The notes under the pieces were generated by a model. It did not search any database. It had not been told where the DNA came from and saw only the letters and a list, made by a program, of their open reading frames with translations. A DNA stretch of 64,000 nucleotides, taken from Desulfovermiculus halophilus DSM 18834. GTDB lineage: Bacteria; Desulfobacterota; Desulfovibrionia; Desulfovibrionales; Desulfothermaceae. The position numbers and the translations under genes are program-made. Of this stretch, positions 50,643-59,548 are shown piece by piece (position 1 is the stretch's first letter; every line of letters starts with the position of its first letter). The stretch covers positions 1 to 64,000 of the forward strand of contig NZ_JIAK01000007.1 of the NCBI RefSeq assembly GCF_000620765.1, given 5' to 3'.

Positions 50643-52469
50643 TCAGGCCGCATTCTGGATCTTGTTCAGGTTCAGTTCGTCCACCTTCTGGTTGTAGAAA
50701 GTGATGACTTCCCTGCGCCGGAGCATGCCCAAAAGTATTTTCGGGTCCTTGGCATCCACGACCGGCAGGCTGTCCAGGTTCTTGCGGGTGAACTTGTTCA
50801 TCACCGTATGCAGGTCCTCGGCCAGATTGGTGCTGATCATGTCCCGGGTGGCAATGTCCTTGACCACGACCAGGTCCTCGATTTCCGGAGAGAACAGGAC
50901 GCTTCGAAAATCGGTGTTGGAAAAGATTCCGCTCAGGGCCCCATTCTTGTCCACTACCGGGAAATACTGCTGGTTGGTTTCACAGAAAAAGCGCTTGAAG
51001 TCACAGAAATTCATGCTTTCCGGGACGGTTTCCACCTTCCGGATCTGATCGCTGAGGTCCTGAACCCGGTAGGATTCCAGGATGTTGACAAAGAACTCTC
51101 CTGCATGGGCCGGGGAAGCGGCCCGATTCTTGACCTGCTCTTTGTAGATGGTGAAGCCCTGGGAGAAGTGGTAGCACAACAGGCAGACCAGCAGGCTGGG
51201 CAGGAGGAGGTGATATGAGTTGGTCATCTCACTGACGAAAATAATGGTGGAAATTGGGGTGTTGGACACCGCGGTGAAGAACCCGGCCATGCCGACCACA
51301 ACCATGGCCCCGGGAGGGACCAGGCCGGGAATCAGGACGGCGAATATCTTGCCCACTGCCCCGCCCAAGGCCCCGCCGATGACGACGGAAGGACCGAACA
51401 CACCTCCGCTGCCCCCGGAGCTGATGGTAAAGGAAGTGGTCAGGATCTTGCCGAAGGCCACGCCCAGAAGGAGCATGATGCCCAATTCATTGAACAGGCC
51501 CTGCTGGATGACCCCGTAGCCGAAGGACAGGGTCTCGGGGAGGAAAAAGCCGATGATTCCGGTGATCAACCCACCGATTGCCGGCTTGAAGTGTTTGGGG
51601 ATGTGTATTTTTTCAAAGAGATTGTGCACCCCGTAGAAGGACTTCACATACAAGAAGCCCCCCCCGATAAGGACAAAGGCCAGGACTGTGTACGGCCCCA
51701 GCTCCCAGGGAGAAAGGAATTGAAAGTCCGGAGAGCTGAACACGGCCCCCCAGCCGAAAATGAGGCAGAATACGCAGTAGGCGACAACCGAGGCTATGCC
51801 GGTGGGAATGAGCACGTCGGCCTCGAACTCGGGATCCCGGTACAGGACCTCGGCGGCAAAAAGGGCTCCAGCCAGGGGGGCGCGGAATATACTGCCCACC
51901 CCGGCGCCGACCCCGGCTGCGAGCATGATCCGTCGTTCCCGTTCGCTGAGGTTGAGCTTGTAGGCCAGAAACGAGCCGAAACCGGCTCCGATCTGGGCAA
52001 TGGGACCTTCCCTCCCTCCTGAACCGCCGGAGGTCAGGGTTATGGCCGAAGCAATGGTTTTGATGATCGGGACCCGTCCCCGGATGGCCCCTCCTTTGTT
52101 GTGATAGGCGTCGATGGCCGCATCAGTGCCGTGCCCTTCGGCTTCCGGGGCAAAGGTATAGACCAGCCACCCGCTGACCAGTCCGCCCAGGGCGGGGAGA
52201 AAAAGGAGGACCCAGCGGTTGAAGGGGGTTGCCGTGGGGTGGAAGAGCTCCGGCTCCCCCGCCGGGGCAGGGGGACGGTATCCGGCCAGGAAATCCAAGA
52301 GGTAATGGGTCCCCACATTACAGAGAAACTGAAACAGGACGGAGCCCAGACCGGCAATGATGCCGATGAGCACGAAATAGGACAACCAGGTGCCGGAGAG
52401 GTTGAGGGGAAACGTTTCGCTGAAGCGGGCAAAAAAGGACTTTTGTGGCGAGATGTGCGAGTTGCTCAT
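50643..52469 (-). CDS. ClC-type chloride channel/antiporter with CBS domains
   Basis: The 608-residue protein has a ClC membrane domain with GGSGGREGPIAQIG (the gating Glu is in REGP) and SGGSGGVFGPSVVIGG. Two C-terminal CBS domains follow (about 465-520, FPVVDKNGALSGIF; and 535-590, DSLPVVDAKDPKILLG). The gating Glu suggests H+/Cl- exchange, but cannot prove it. CBS domains bind nucleotides and regulate. The ATG at 52469 was chosen since translation before it is not conserved. It lies 19 bp after ribF. Confidence 0.92.
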   Translation of the reverse strand: MSNSHISPQKSFFARFSETFPLNLSGTWLSYFVLIGIIAGLGSVLFQFLCNVGTHYLLDFLAGYRPPAPAGEPELFHPTATPFNRWVLLFLPALGGLVSGWLVYTFAPEAEGHGTDAAIDAYHNKGGAIRGRVPIIKTIASAITLTSGGSGGREGPIAQIGAGFGSFLAYKLNLSERERRIMLAAGVGAGVGSIFRAPLAGALFAAEVLYRDPEFEADVLIPTGIASVVAYCVFCLIFGWGAVFSSPDFQFLSPWELGPYTVLAFVLIGGGFLYVKSFYGVHNLFEKIHIPKHFKPAIGGLITGIIGFFLPETLSFGYGVIQQGLFNELGIMLLLGVAFGKILTTSFTISSGGSGGVFGPSVVIGGALGGAVGKIFAVLIPGLVPPGAMVVVGMAGFFTAVSNTPISTIIFVSEMTNSYHLLLPSLLVCLLCYHFSQGFTIYKEQVKNRAASPAHAGEFFVNILESYRVQDLSDQIRKVETVPESMNFCDFKRFFCETNQQYFPVVDKNGALSGIFSNTDFRSVLFSPEIEDLVVVKDIATRDMISTNLAEDLHTVMNKFTRKNLDSLPVVDAKDPKILLGMLRRREVITFYNQKVDELNLNKIQNAA

Positions 52470-52488
52470 AGCAGCCAACTGTGTGGAG

Positions 52489-53448
52489 TCATGCTTTGCA
52501 AGTGTAGATAAAGGTTTCCGGATCGCTGAGCATGGTGCGGGCCTGGTCGATGTCCCGGTGGATTTGGGACTTGAGTTCCTCGATCCCTGCAAACTTCTGT
52601 TCCGGCCGGATGCGTCGAACGAAATTGATCCGCAGATGCTTATCGTACAGGTCGCGGGCAAAATCCAGGATGTGCACCTCCACGGACAGGGCATTGGTCC
52701 CAAAGGTGGGGTTGTGGCCCACGTTGGCCACGGCCGGAAGGATATCCCCCTCCAGTTCGGCCCAGACGGCATAGACCCCGGGCTGGGGAAAGAGCTCGTC
52801 CACCAGCTTCAGGTTGGCCGTTGGAATGCCCAGAATGGGGCCTCCTCTTTTGTGTCCCTGGATGACGGATCCTGAAACCTGGTAGTAGCGGCCCAGCAGG
52901 GGCCTGACCTGTTCAACCTGTCCGTCCTGGACCAGGGTGCGGATCCGGGTGGAGCTGACCACATCCCCGTTTTTGTAGACCGGCTCGATCTTCTCCACGG
53001 CAAACCCGTGCCGCTGTCCAAGCTCTGTCAGCAGTTGGTAGTTGCCTCGCTTTTCCTTGCCGAAGACGTAGTCGTGGCCGATGATCAGGGCCCTGGTCTT
53101 TAGCCCCTGGACCAGGTAGAGCTGGACAAACTCCTCAGGGGAGAGCTGAGCCATCTCCTTGGTAAAGGGCAGACACACGGTGTGATCCAGGCCGATGGCG
53201 GACAGGAGAGACATTTTCTGGTCAATCAGGGTGATGAACGGTGGTGTCTGGCCCAGGATGACCCGCAGCGGATGGGGGTCGAAGGTGACCACAATGCTGG
53301 CCAGTCCGAGCTCTCTGGCTCGTTCCTTGGTCCGGTGCAATAGGGCCTGGTGGCCGAGGTGCACGCCGTCGAAATTGCCGATGGTCACGCAGGAGCCGTG
53401 TTTGAGGTCGTCGGAGGAAAGCTCGGAAATGGTGTGTACTACGTTCAT
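52489..53448 (-). CDS. ribF: Bifunctional riboflavin kinase/FMN adenylyltransferase RibF
   Basis: RibF makes FMN and FAD. The 319-residue protein has the nucleotidyltransferase domain with TIGNFDGVHLGHQAL, VVTFDPHP and SSTRIRTLV. The kinase domain follows with KRGGPILGIPTANL and HILDF-type core. The ATG at 53448 gives the usual N-terminus; the longer frame lacks homology. The gene precedes the clc gene on the same strand. Confidence 0.93.
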   Translation of the reverse strand: MNVVHTISELSSDDLKHGSCVTIGNFDGVHLGHQALLHRTKERARELGLASIVVTFDPHPLRVILGQTPPFITLIDQKMSLLSAIGLDHTVCLPFTKEMAQLSPEEFVQLYLVQGLKTRALIIGHDYVFGKEKRGNYQLLTELGQRHGFAVEKIEPVYKNGDVVSSTRIRTLVQDGQVEQVRPLLGRYYQVSGSVIQGHKRGGPILGIPTANLKLVDELFPQPGVYAVWAELEGDILPAVANVGHNPTFGTNALSVEVHILDFARDLYDKHLRINFVRRIRPEQKFAGIEELKSQIHRDIDQARTMLSDPETFIYTCKA

Positions 53449-53658
53449 TGCCCGTATCCTTGCAAGGCCCAGAAAGGGCGGGTTGCCCATGTGCTACCCC
53501 AAAAGAATCCGCATAGCAAGTAGCCAGCCGGGGATGAAAACCGACGGATGCGGGGGTGAAAGTATAAGATTCTGAAATCAAAAGATAAAACAAAAATGAA
53601 AAATTTTGGCCCGCAGGGCTTGCCAAACGGCATCATTTGAGATAGAAAATCGCTTTGC

Positions 53659-53745
53659 GCCGAAGTGGTGGAACTGGTAGACACGCTAGGTTCAGGGTCT
53701 AGTGGGCATTAGCCCGTGGGAGTTCGAATCTCCCCTTCGGCACCA
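53659..53745 (+). tRNA. tRNA-Leu (anticodon CAG)
   Basis: An 87-nt class II tRNA with acceptor stem GCCGAAG/CTTCGGC and encoded ACCA end. The D arm is GGTGGAACTGGTAGAC and the anticodon stem-loop CTAGG-TTCAGGG-TCTAG, giving anticodon CAG at 53693-53695. A variable arm and GTTCGAATC T-loop follow. It reads CUG leucine codons. A perfect terminator follows at 53751. Confidence 0.98.
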
Positions 53746-53750
53746 TGTAC

Positions 53751-53794
53751 AAAAAAAGCTCCGAAGTCTTGATCAAGACTTCGGAGCTTTTTTT
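53751..53794 (+). terminator. Perfect 44-bp palindromic terminator after tRNA-Leu
   Basis: Seven A, GCTCCGAAGTCTTGA, then the exact complement ending in seven T form a perfect palindrome. Centre bases must open to make a loop. The T tract terminates the tRNA; the A tract allows termination of leftward transcripts from the arsenic island too. Confidence 0.92.
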
Positions 53795-53962
53795 GTTTCA
53801 AGACCGAGTTTGCCCCCGGATCGGTCCAGCCGTTCAGATCTGGTTTTCCCGGCTAAGAGCAGCATGCATCAGGGGGCAGAGATCCTGCGCAGACCAGGGT
53901 CATGTATGTTTTTGGGAGGGCAGCCAGCCTGGTTGCCCTCCTTCTGCGGGATCGAAAGAGTA

Positions 53963-54196
53963 CTACCCTTGAATCCAGCTTTTGATGTCCTCCTTGGAGG
54001 GCACCTTGCCCACTACTTTGACCTCACCGTCCACCACCACGGCCGGAGTGCCGAATACTCCGTACTTGGCGATATCCATGGTCCCGGTCATCTTTTCCAC
54101 CTTGGCCTCAACGCCGGCTTCCTGCACTGCTTCCTTGACCAGTTTTTCCGTCTGTTCACATTTGGCGCACCCGGGTCCGAGAACCTTGATATCCAT
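53963..54196 (-). CDS. Small thioredoxin-fold redox protein (TM0996-like)
   Basis: The 77-residue protein has the GPGCAKCEQTEKLVKEA active site (C-x2-C), then VFGTPAVVVDGEVKVVGKVPS, features of the small TM0996/MTH895 thioredoxin-glutaredoxin family. It follows the DUF318 permease by 31 bp and probably supplies thiol-redox power for metalloid handling. RBS AGGAGG precedes the start. A similar domain is fused to another module at 61419-61913. Confidence 0.88.
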   Translation of the reverse strand: MDIKVLGPGCAKCEQTEKLVKEAVQEAGVEAKVEKMTGTMDIAKYGVFGTPAVVVDGEVKVVGKVPSKEDIKSWIQG

Positions 54197-54227
54197 AGCT
54201 CACCTCCTGTTGGAATTTACGTTTGTA

Positions 54228-55406
54228 TCAAACGATAAATGCGCCATAGACCATGCCGGTGATCGTGGAGAGGACGACAATCAATCCAGCAAATGTTCCT
54301 GTCTTTTTCCAGCCCATGACGCTGCCGATAACGATCAGGTTGGGCAGGGACAGGGCCGGGCCGGCCAAAAGCATGGTCAGGGCCGGACCCTGGCCCATGC
54401 CTGAGCCGAGAAGTCCCTGCAGGATGGGGACCTCGGTCAGGGTGGCGAAGTACATCAGGGCCGAGGCCAGGGCGGCGATGACATTGGCCTGCAGGGAGTT
54501 GCCGCCCACCAGGTCGGCAATAAACCGTTCCGGAATCAGGGCCGTTTCGCCGGGCCTTCCCAGAAAGAAACCGGCAAAGAGCACCCCGGCGAAAAGCAGG
54601 GGAAAGATCTGCTTCATAAAGCCCCAGGTGGACTGGACCCATTCCCCAAGCTCCTGGCGCTCAAACCAGGATTTGAGCATGAATCCCAGAACTATCAGCA
54701 GACCGGCGGTCACAAACCACTTAAACTGAAAGATGGCCTGCCACAATGCAGCAGCATCCTGGGCCGGCTTGGCAAAGGCGGCAAAGATGAGAATAAAGAC
54801 CAGGACCAGCATGTACAGGCCGTTTTGGAGCAAAGAGCGGCCCGTATCTTCATCTTCGGGAAGGTGCATCTGCCCGGCCTGGCGCTGTTGGTCTTCTTTG
54901 CGAAATATGAAATGCATGCAAAGACCTATAATGGCCGCAAAGGCTATGGCCCCGATGGCCCTGGCCAGGCCCAGCTGCCAGCCCAGGACCCGGGCGGTGA
55001 ACACAATGGCCAAAACATTGATGGCCGGACCGGAATACAGAAAAGCCGTGGCCGGACCGATCCCGGCCCCTCTGGAGTAGATGCCGGCAAACAAGGGCAG
55101 GACGGTGCAGGAGCATACAGCCAGAATAGTCCCGGAAACCGAGGCCACAGAATAGGACAGAAACTTGTTGGCCTGGGCCCCAAAGTATTTGATCACTGAA
55201 GCCTGGGACACGAATACGGCAATGGCCCCGGCGATAAAAAAGGCCGGGATGAGGCAAGTCAATACATGCTCCCGGGCATACTCCCGGAGCATCATAAAGG
55301 CCTCTAAACCGGCCTGACGAATGACTTCATGATTCCAGGGCACATAGTAGGCAACCAGAAAAAACGCCACCAGGAGCAGTAGCTTATACCGTTCCTTCAT
55401 GTTCAT
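54228..55406 (-). CDS. DUF318/ArsP-type permease (large form)
   Basis: The 392-residue membrane protein has about ten to eleven helices. The repeated DUF318 cores are FFIAGAIAVFVSQASV, VCSCTVLPLFAGIYSRGAG, and FLYSGPAINVLAIVF, then a second half with GPALTMLLAGPALSLPN. DUF318/ArsP proteins export organoarsenicals; a few relatives handle other metals. The ATG at 55406 has AGGAG 6 bp upstream. An ArsR-type operator lies 28 bp before the start. It leads a two-gene unit with the thioredoxin. Confidence 0.85.
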   Translation of the reverse strand: MNMKERYKLLLLVAFFLVAYYVPWNHEVIRQAGLEAFMMLREYAREHVLTCLIPAFFIAGAIAVFVSQASVIKYFGAQANKFLSYSVASVSGTILAVCSCTVLPLFAGIYSRGAGIGPATAFLYSGPAINVLAIVFTARVLGWQLGLARAIGAIAFAAIIGLCMHFIFRKEDQQRQAGQMHLPEDEDTGRSLLQNGLYMLVLVFILIFAAFAKPAQDAAALWQAIFQFKWFVTAGLLIVLGFMLKSWFERQELGEWVQSTWGFMKQIFPLLFAGVLFAGFFLGRPGETALIPERFIADLVGGNSLQANVIAALASALMYFATLTEVPILQGLLGSGMGQGPALTMLLAGPALSLPNLIVIGSVMGWKKTGTFAGLIVVLSTITGMVYGAFIV

Positions 55407-55716
55407 CTCCCACTCCTTCAAGTCTTTAATCACTATTTGGCAAAACAGCCAAAAAATTTCAGTTCTTTCGGAGTTCCTCAACGGCCGGACTCAGCCCTGG
55501 CATTAAACAAGATTCCACTATGTGCGTCATTCCCGCGAAGGCGGGAATCCAGAGCAGACAGAACGGCTTCCCCTGGATTGCCCGGAGAGTCTGATCCCGG
55601 TGTATTCGTATGACCCAGGCCGGGCAATGACCAAGAGGGGGGTAACCCGTTCATATGCGATCACGCCCGGTCTCTGAAGCCGGCTGTGGCACAGATTTCA
55701 AATTTGTAGCCACCGA
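55407..55716. other. Intergenic region: operator 1 and REP-like repeats
   Basis: Apart from the ArsR operator (55434-55452), a hairpin ATTCCCGC-GAAG-GCGGGAAT at 55529-55548 is the common intergenic 'gtcattcccgcgaaggcgggaat' repeat. Bases about 55571-55660 resemble 59990-60070 closely (GATTGCCCGG...GGCCGGGCAATGAC). No gene was found. Confidence 0.6.
55434..55452. promoter_or_regulatory. ArsR-type operator 1 (before permease-thioredoxin)
   Basis: TATTTGGCAAAACAGCCAA is one of three 19-bp copies differing at four positions in all; TTGG and CCAA are its dyad arms. Others are at 57247 and 57583. It lies 28 bp upstream of the permease start. Confidence 0.75.
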
Positions 55717-56157
<441 letters not shown>

Positions 56158-56307
56158 ATTGGCATGCCTTCTCTACGGTCTGAAGTCCTTGTACAGCATT
56201 TTGGACTTTTGCTGTGAGCTTCTTCTCGCTTCTTCATTCTTCGCTATGCGCCATGCCCTATGCGCTCTGCGCACCAACTGTGAACAGTGAACCAGAACTA
56301 TTGACCC

Positions 56308-56838
56308 TTATACTTCCATTTCAAACTGGGCCAGATACTGCTCCATTTGCTCCAGATTATCCGGTTCAATATGCGGGCAGTCCTCTGGGGATTTGGCTCC
56401 TTCAGCCACCAGTTTAGCCAGAACCATGCACGTAGGCTGACCGCACTCCTTGGAACATTGGGCATTTGTTGGCAAGAGCTTGAGAACTTTCAGGAGTTGG
56501 GGCTGTCCCCTGGCTGCGTATCGGGGTTCAATCTCATCCCGCCTCTCCCAGATATCGTTGATCTCGCTTTGCAGCCATCGACAGATCTTTTCAGCCTCTT
56601 CTTCGTCCTGCAGGGCGTTGATGGCAATCTTGTCCGGGTGCACGGTGATCAATTTCCCGTGGGCTTTGAAGGTTACCGAAGGCGGTTCCCTGGTAAAGGC
56701 ATCTCCACCCAGTTCGGCGTTCAAATAGGGAATGACCTCCGAGATATCCTGATCCAAATGGGCAAAGCAGTGCACGCTCTGGGCCTGAGTATTGCACTTG
56801 GACCGGAAGATTTCTTTTGTATAACTTTCCAACAACAT
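56308..56838 (-). CDS. Fe-S domain protein in arsR operon
   Basis: The 176-residue protein ends in an FeS domain of the PF04060 type: C-x3-C-x4-C with a further Cys (CSKECGQPTCMVLAKLV, then PEDCP). The N-terminal ~110 residues resemble no domain I recognise. Such proteins are found in arsenic operons of anaerobes. It lies 17 bp after arsR, so it is cotranscribed, and could donate electrons or serve as a sensor. Function unknown. Confidence 0.7.
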   Translation of the reverse strand: MLLESYTKEIFRSKCNTQAQSVHCFAHLDQDISEVIPYLNAELGGDAFTREPPSVTFKAHGKLITVHPDKIAINALQDEEEAEKICRWLQSEINDIWERRDEIEPRYAARGQPQLLKVLKLLPTNAQCSKECGQPTCMVLAKLVAEGAKSPEDCPHIEPDNLEQMEQYLAQFEMEV

Positions 56839-56855
56839 AACCCACCCCCAGGTCT

Positions 56856-57236
56856 TTAATGACGTTGACAGTCATCAATGCACTGAGCATTGCCAAGCCT
56901 TTCTGCCTCATCCTGCAGGCAATGCAACTGGCGCTGCACATTGGTCCGAACCATGTCTTCAAGGCAACGGAAGAATCCGAGCACACACGGGGCAGCCAAT
57001 CGATAATGCATCTGGGTGCCCTTCTTTTCATAGTCCACGATTCCGGCTTCCCGTAAGATGGACAGGTGCTTGGAAACCGTAGAGATGTCGGCACCTATCA
57101 TTTCGGTCAGCTCGCATACGCATCGATCCTGCCTGCTCAATTCATCGACGATGAACAACCGGCTTGGGTGTCCCAGGGCCTTCATGATCCTGGCCCGAGC
57201 TTCATAGCGGTCTCGGATGTCTTGATTCATGGCCAC
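56856..57236 (-). CDS. arsR: ArsR-family repressor (arsenic island, regulator 1)
   Basis: The 126-residue winged-helix protein has ALGHPSRLFIVDELSRQDRCVCELTEMI, where CVC is the arsenite-binding motif, and the recognition helix ADISTVSKHLSILREAGIV. A C-terminal C-x4-C (CIDDCQRH) may assist. A 19-bp operator lies 11 bp upstream of its start, and two more copies lie before other transcripts. It heads arsR-FeS-arsC. Confidence 0.93.
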   Translation of the reverse strand: MAMNQDIRDRYEARARIMKALGHPSRLFIVDELSRQDRCVCELTEMIGADISTVSKHLSILREAGIVDYEKKGTQMHYRLAAPCVLGFFRCLEDMVRTNVQRQLHCLQDEAERLGNAQCIDDCQRH

Positions 57237-57246
57237 CTCAATTTTG

Positions 57247-57265
57247 TATTTGGCATAATAACCAA
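57247..57265. promoter_or_regulatory. ArsR-type operator 2 (before arsR)
   Basis: TATTTGGCATAATAACCAA matches operators at 55434 and 57583. It lies 11 bp before the arsR start, so the arsR operon is autoregulated. Confidence 0.78.
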
Positions 57266-57349
57266 TGATACGGATTTGTCAATGCCAAATCTGAATTAGA
57301 AAAATTTGTTTGCTTGTCCGGGGCCATAACTGACCTCGAAAACAGGAAC

Positions 57350-57502
57350 TCAATGCTCCTGTAACCGCTTTTCCACCTTTTTTCCCAAAACATTTTGCAT
57401 AAAGTCCAGGGCCTTGTCCCGGTCCTGGTCCAAAACTATGGACAGCACCTCCTGGACTTCTGCGGCTGATAACCCGAGTTGGATGTTTTTCACTCTGTGC
57501 AT
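57350..57502 (-). CDS. 50-residue protein under the ArsR operator
   Basis: A GGAGG site precedes ATG 57502, giving a 50-residue helical product with MHRVKNIQLGLSAAEVQEVLSIV and DKALDFMQNVLGKKVEKRL (shown in two short pieces). No known domain is recognised. An operator lies 81 bp before it. The frame continues above ATG 57502 but that part lacks a ribosome site. Confidence 0.6.
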   Translation of the reverse strand: MHRVKNIQLGLSAAEVQEVLSIVLDQDRDKALDFMQNVLGKKVEKRLQEH

Positions 57503-57582
57503 AGAGGACCTCCAAATTCTCTGGTGCATCAACAGGAAGTTGCACTCCACCGGAAAAACAGTATTTTTGTACTCCCCATGTT

Positions 57583-57601
57583 TATTTGGTAAAATAGCCA
57601 A
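57583..57601. promoter_or_regulatory. ArsR-type operator 3 (before the 50-residue gene)
   Basis: TATTTGGTAAAATAGCCAA matches the other two operators. It lies 81 bp upstream of the small gene at 57350-57502. Confidence 0.72.
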
Positions 57602-57708
57602 TATAAGCTGATTTGTCAACATGGCTTGCACCCCTGATCCTCAGTTCCGGTATCGCTTGGTCTGTGTATGCTAATCCCAATGCTCAACCATACATGCGCA
57701 TCGTTTGA

Positions 57709-57918
57709 TCATTTGCCACCAGATCTGCTGCCTGTTGAACAGCATCCCCCCGTGACATTTTCCTGCTTTTTTGCGGCGTTGTTCTCCTCGGTTTCGGCCT
57801 TGTTCTTTTCGTTTTCCTCCTGCTCAGGCAGCGTTTCCTCAAGCTCGATGCTGCAGCAGCCCGAACCGCCGCCGAATATTTTCTTTAAAAGCCCTTTTTT
57901 CTTTTCTTCAGACATCAT
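57709..57918 (-). CDS. Small cysteine-rich protein (69 residues)
   Basis: The protein has a GSGCCSIELEE motif near the N-terminus, an acidic/lysine-rich middle and VTGGCCSTGSRSGGK at the end, giving two CC pairs. Paired cysteines suit binding of arsenite or another soft metal. AAGGAGG lies before the ATG. It follows the ArsP permease by 20 bp and should be cotranscribed, making a likely metal-binding chaperone. Confidence 0.7.
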   Translation of the reverse strand: MMSEEKKKGLLKKIFGGGSGCCSIELEETLPEQEENEKNKAETEENNAAKKQENVTGGCCSTGSRSGGK

Positions 57919-57938
57919 CTGCCTCCTTTTCAGTTTTG

Positions 57939-58835
57939 CTAGAGGATTATGTTAAACACATACCCGCCGGTCACAGCAGTGATAAAAATCACAGCCACCA
58001 CCGAGACCAGCAGGCGCTTTTTGAAAATACCTGCCAGCATGGCCATTTCCGGAATCGCCATGCCGGCCCCGCCGATGATCAGGGCAATCACCGCCCCCAT
58101 GCTCATGCCTTTTTCGAGTAGGGCTAGGCCGATGGGGATGGCCGATTCGGCCCGGATATACAAGGGAGCCCCGATGACTGCGGCCGCCGGTATGGCCAGG
58201 GGATTGCCCGGCCCGGCCACGCGGACGATCCATTCCTGGGGGATGTAGCCGTAGATCACAGCCCCTATGCCCACGCCGACCAGAAGATATATCATCACCC
58301 CCCGGAAATCAGACCAGGCTGTGGCCAGGGCCGCCCTGAGTCTGCCCGGAAAAGAAGCCGGAATCTCCGGCTCCCCGCCCTCGCAGCATCCTTTTTTGAC
58401 CCGCACGTTTTTGACATATCCCGCCCCGCCCCATTTCTCCAGGATGATCCCGAAACACACGGCGCCGGCAAAAGTGATTGCAAAATAGATCAGGCAGGCC
58501 TTTATCCCCATCAGGACCGCAATCATTCCAATGATAATGGGGTTGAGTAGCGGAGAGGCGATCACAAACGACATGACAGAGCCAAACGGCACTCCGGCAT
58601 TCAGGAAACCAAGCGTCATCGGTATGGTGGAGCAGGCGCAAAAAGGGGTCAGAGAACCGGCCACCGCCCCGAGTACGTTGCCTGCCGCCCCCCGCCTGGC
58701 AAGCCACAGCCTGAGCTTGTTTTCGGAAATATACATCAGAATCAGGGCGACAATTACGCTGATCCCGATAAAGAGCACAGTGAGCTCGGCGGTGATAACC
58801 GCAAAATATTTCAGCGAGGTGATCAAATTGTTCAT
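57939..58835 (-). CDS. ArsP/DUF318-type permease (small form)
   Basis: The 298-residue membrane protein has about eight helices. The DUF318 core is FCACSTIPMTLGFLNAGVPFGS; a cytosolic loop holds KKGCCEGGEPE. Related ArsP proteins export trivalent organoarsenicals, and the CC pair may bind the metalloid. It is followed by the Cys-rich protein. A MarR-type operator lies 22 bp before its start. Confidence 0.88.
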   Translation of the reverse strand: MNNLITSLKYFAVITAELTVLFIGISVIVALILMYISENKLRLWLARRGAAGNVLGAVAGSLTPFCACSTIPMTLGFLNAGVPFGSVMSFVIASPLLNPIIIGMIAVLMGIKACLIYFAITFAGAVCFGIILEKWGGAGYVKNVRVKKGCCEGGEPEIPASFPGRLRAALATAWSDFRGVMIYLLVGVGIGAVIYGYIPQEWIVRVAGPGNPLAIPAAAVIGAPLYIRAESAIPIGLALLEKGMSMGAVIALIIGGAGMAIPEMAMLAGIFKKRLLVSVVAVIFITAVTGGYVFNIIL

Positions 58836-58856
58836 GATGCATACCTTTTAAAATAG

Positions 58857-58869
58857 TTGTCAATGTCAA
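58857..58869. promoter_or_regulatory. MarR-type operator before ArsP permease
   Basis: On the minus strand TTGACATTGACAA; the copy before marR is TTGACGTTGTCAA (59404-59416). The near-repeat of a 13-bp element before both genes suggests the MarR protein binds both. TTGACA also fits a -35 box. Confidence 0.55.
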
Positions 58870-58888
58870 TCATTTGTCCAAAAAAAAA

Positions 58889-59305
58889 TCACTCCTTTGC
58901 CGCTGCAGCCACCCTGGAAAAAACCGTCGCGATCTCCCGGCCTGACAAATCGGAAATTTTGGCTACAATCTCTTCAAACTGCTGCTGATAGCGCATATCC
59001 GCGGATTCCAGAACCTGCTTTCCCTTGTCCGTGATCCCAATACAGCATATCCGACCGTCTTCGGCAGACCGCAGTTTTTTGATGTAACCTTTTTTCTCCA
59101 GCCGGTTGACCACTCTTGTGGCCCCGCTCTTGCTGAAGCCCAGGCGCCGGCTCACCGCCTGCACGGAACAATCCGGGGTGGCCGAAACCTTGTCCAATGC
59201 GATGAATTCGGGCATGGACAGATCTTCGCAGCATTCCCCGTTCAAGCCTTTGGGACCGAAGTGCCAGGCAATTGCGGCAAGCGTGCTGCCGGGTTCTGAC
59301 AACAT
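58889..59305 (-). CDS. MarR-family regulator with cysteine pairs
   Basis: The 138-residue winged-helix protein has the recognition region VSRRLGFSKSGATRVVNRLEKKGYI and wing RSAEDGRICCIGIT. It has two CC pairs, in GECCEDL and RICCIG, plus a Cys in TPDCSVQA. Such pairs could sense metalloids or oxidants. The ATG at 59305 follows GGGGAAGAG. It lies upstream of, and on the same strand as, the ArsP permease; the shared 13-bp motif links them. Confidence 0.8.
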   Translation of the reverse strand: MLSEPGSTLAAIAWHFGPKGLNGECCEDLSMPEFIALDKVSATPDCSVQAVSRRLGFSKSGATRVVNRLEKKGYIKKLRSAEDGRICCIGITDKGKQVLESADMRYQQQFEEIVAKISDLSGREIATVFSRVAAAAKE

Positions 59306-59403
59306 TGCTCTTCCCCCTTTGGATTTGGAAAAATCTGGCTGTCGGCCGTTTATGCCGGAAAGCAACCTCCGTCATATGCAGCATTTTTAATATAAAATTT
59401 TAT

Positions 59404-59416
59404 TTGACGTTGTCAA
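59404..59416. promoter_or_regulatory. MarR-type operator before marR
   Basis: TTGACGTTGTCAA, a dyad with 5-bp arms, resembles the motif before the ArsP permease. The adjacent ATAAAATTTTAT (about 59393-59404) is a second palindrome. Confidence 0.55.
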
Positions 59417-59479
59417 CCTTTTTTTGAAACCACCTAGCGATTGCCCCTGGCGAATTGCTTTTTCTTCGTAGATCCTTTC

Positions 59480-59523
59480 TTGACACTAATGCTCCACTGC
59501 AATATCAATATTTCGTCTTATTG
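59480..59523 (+). promoter_or_regulatory. Promoter and dyad before arsR 2
   Basis: TTGACA (59480-59485) and TATCAA (59503-59508) are 17 bp apart. CAATA-N8-TATTG (59506-59523) overlaps the start of the transcript and may be the operator of the downstream ArsR. It is unlike the 19-bp operators of regulator 1. Confidence 0.45.
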
Positions 59524-59548
59524 CTAATTATACAAAAGCGGAGACGCC

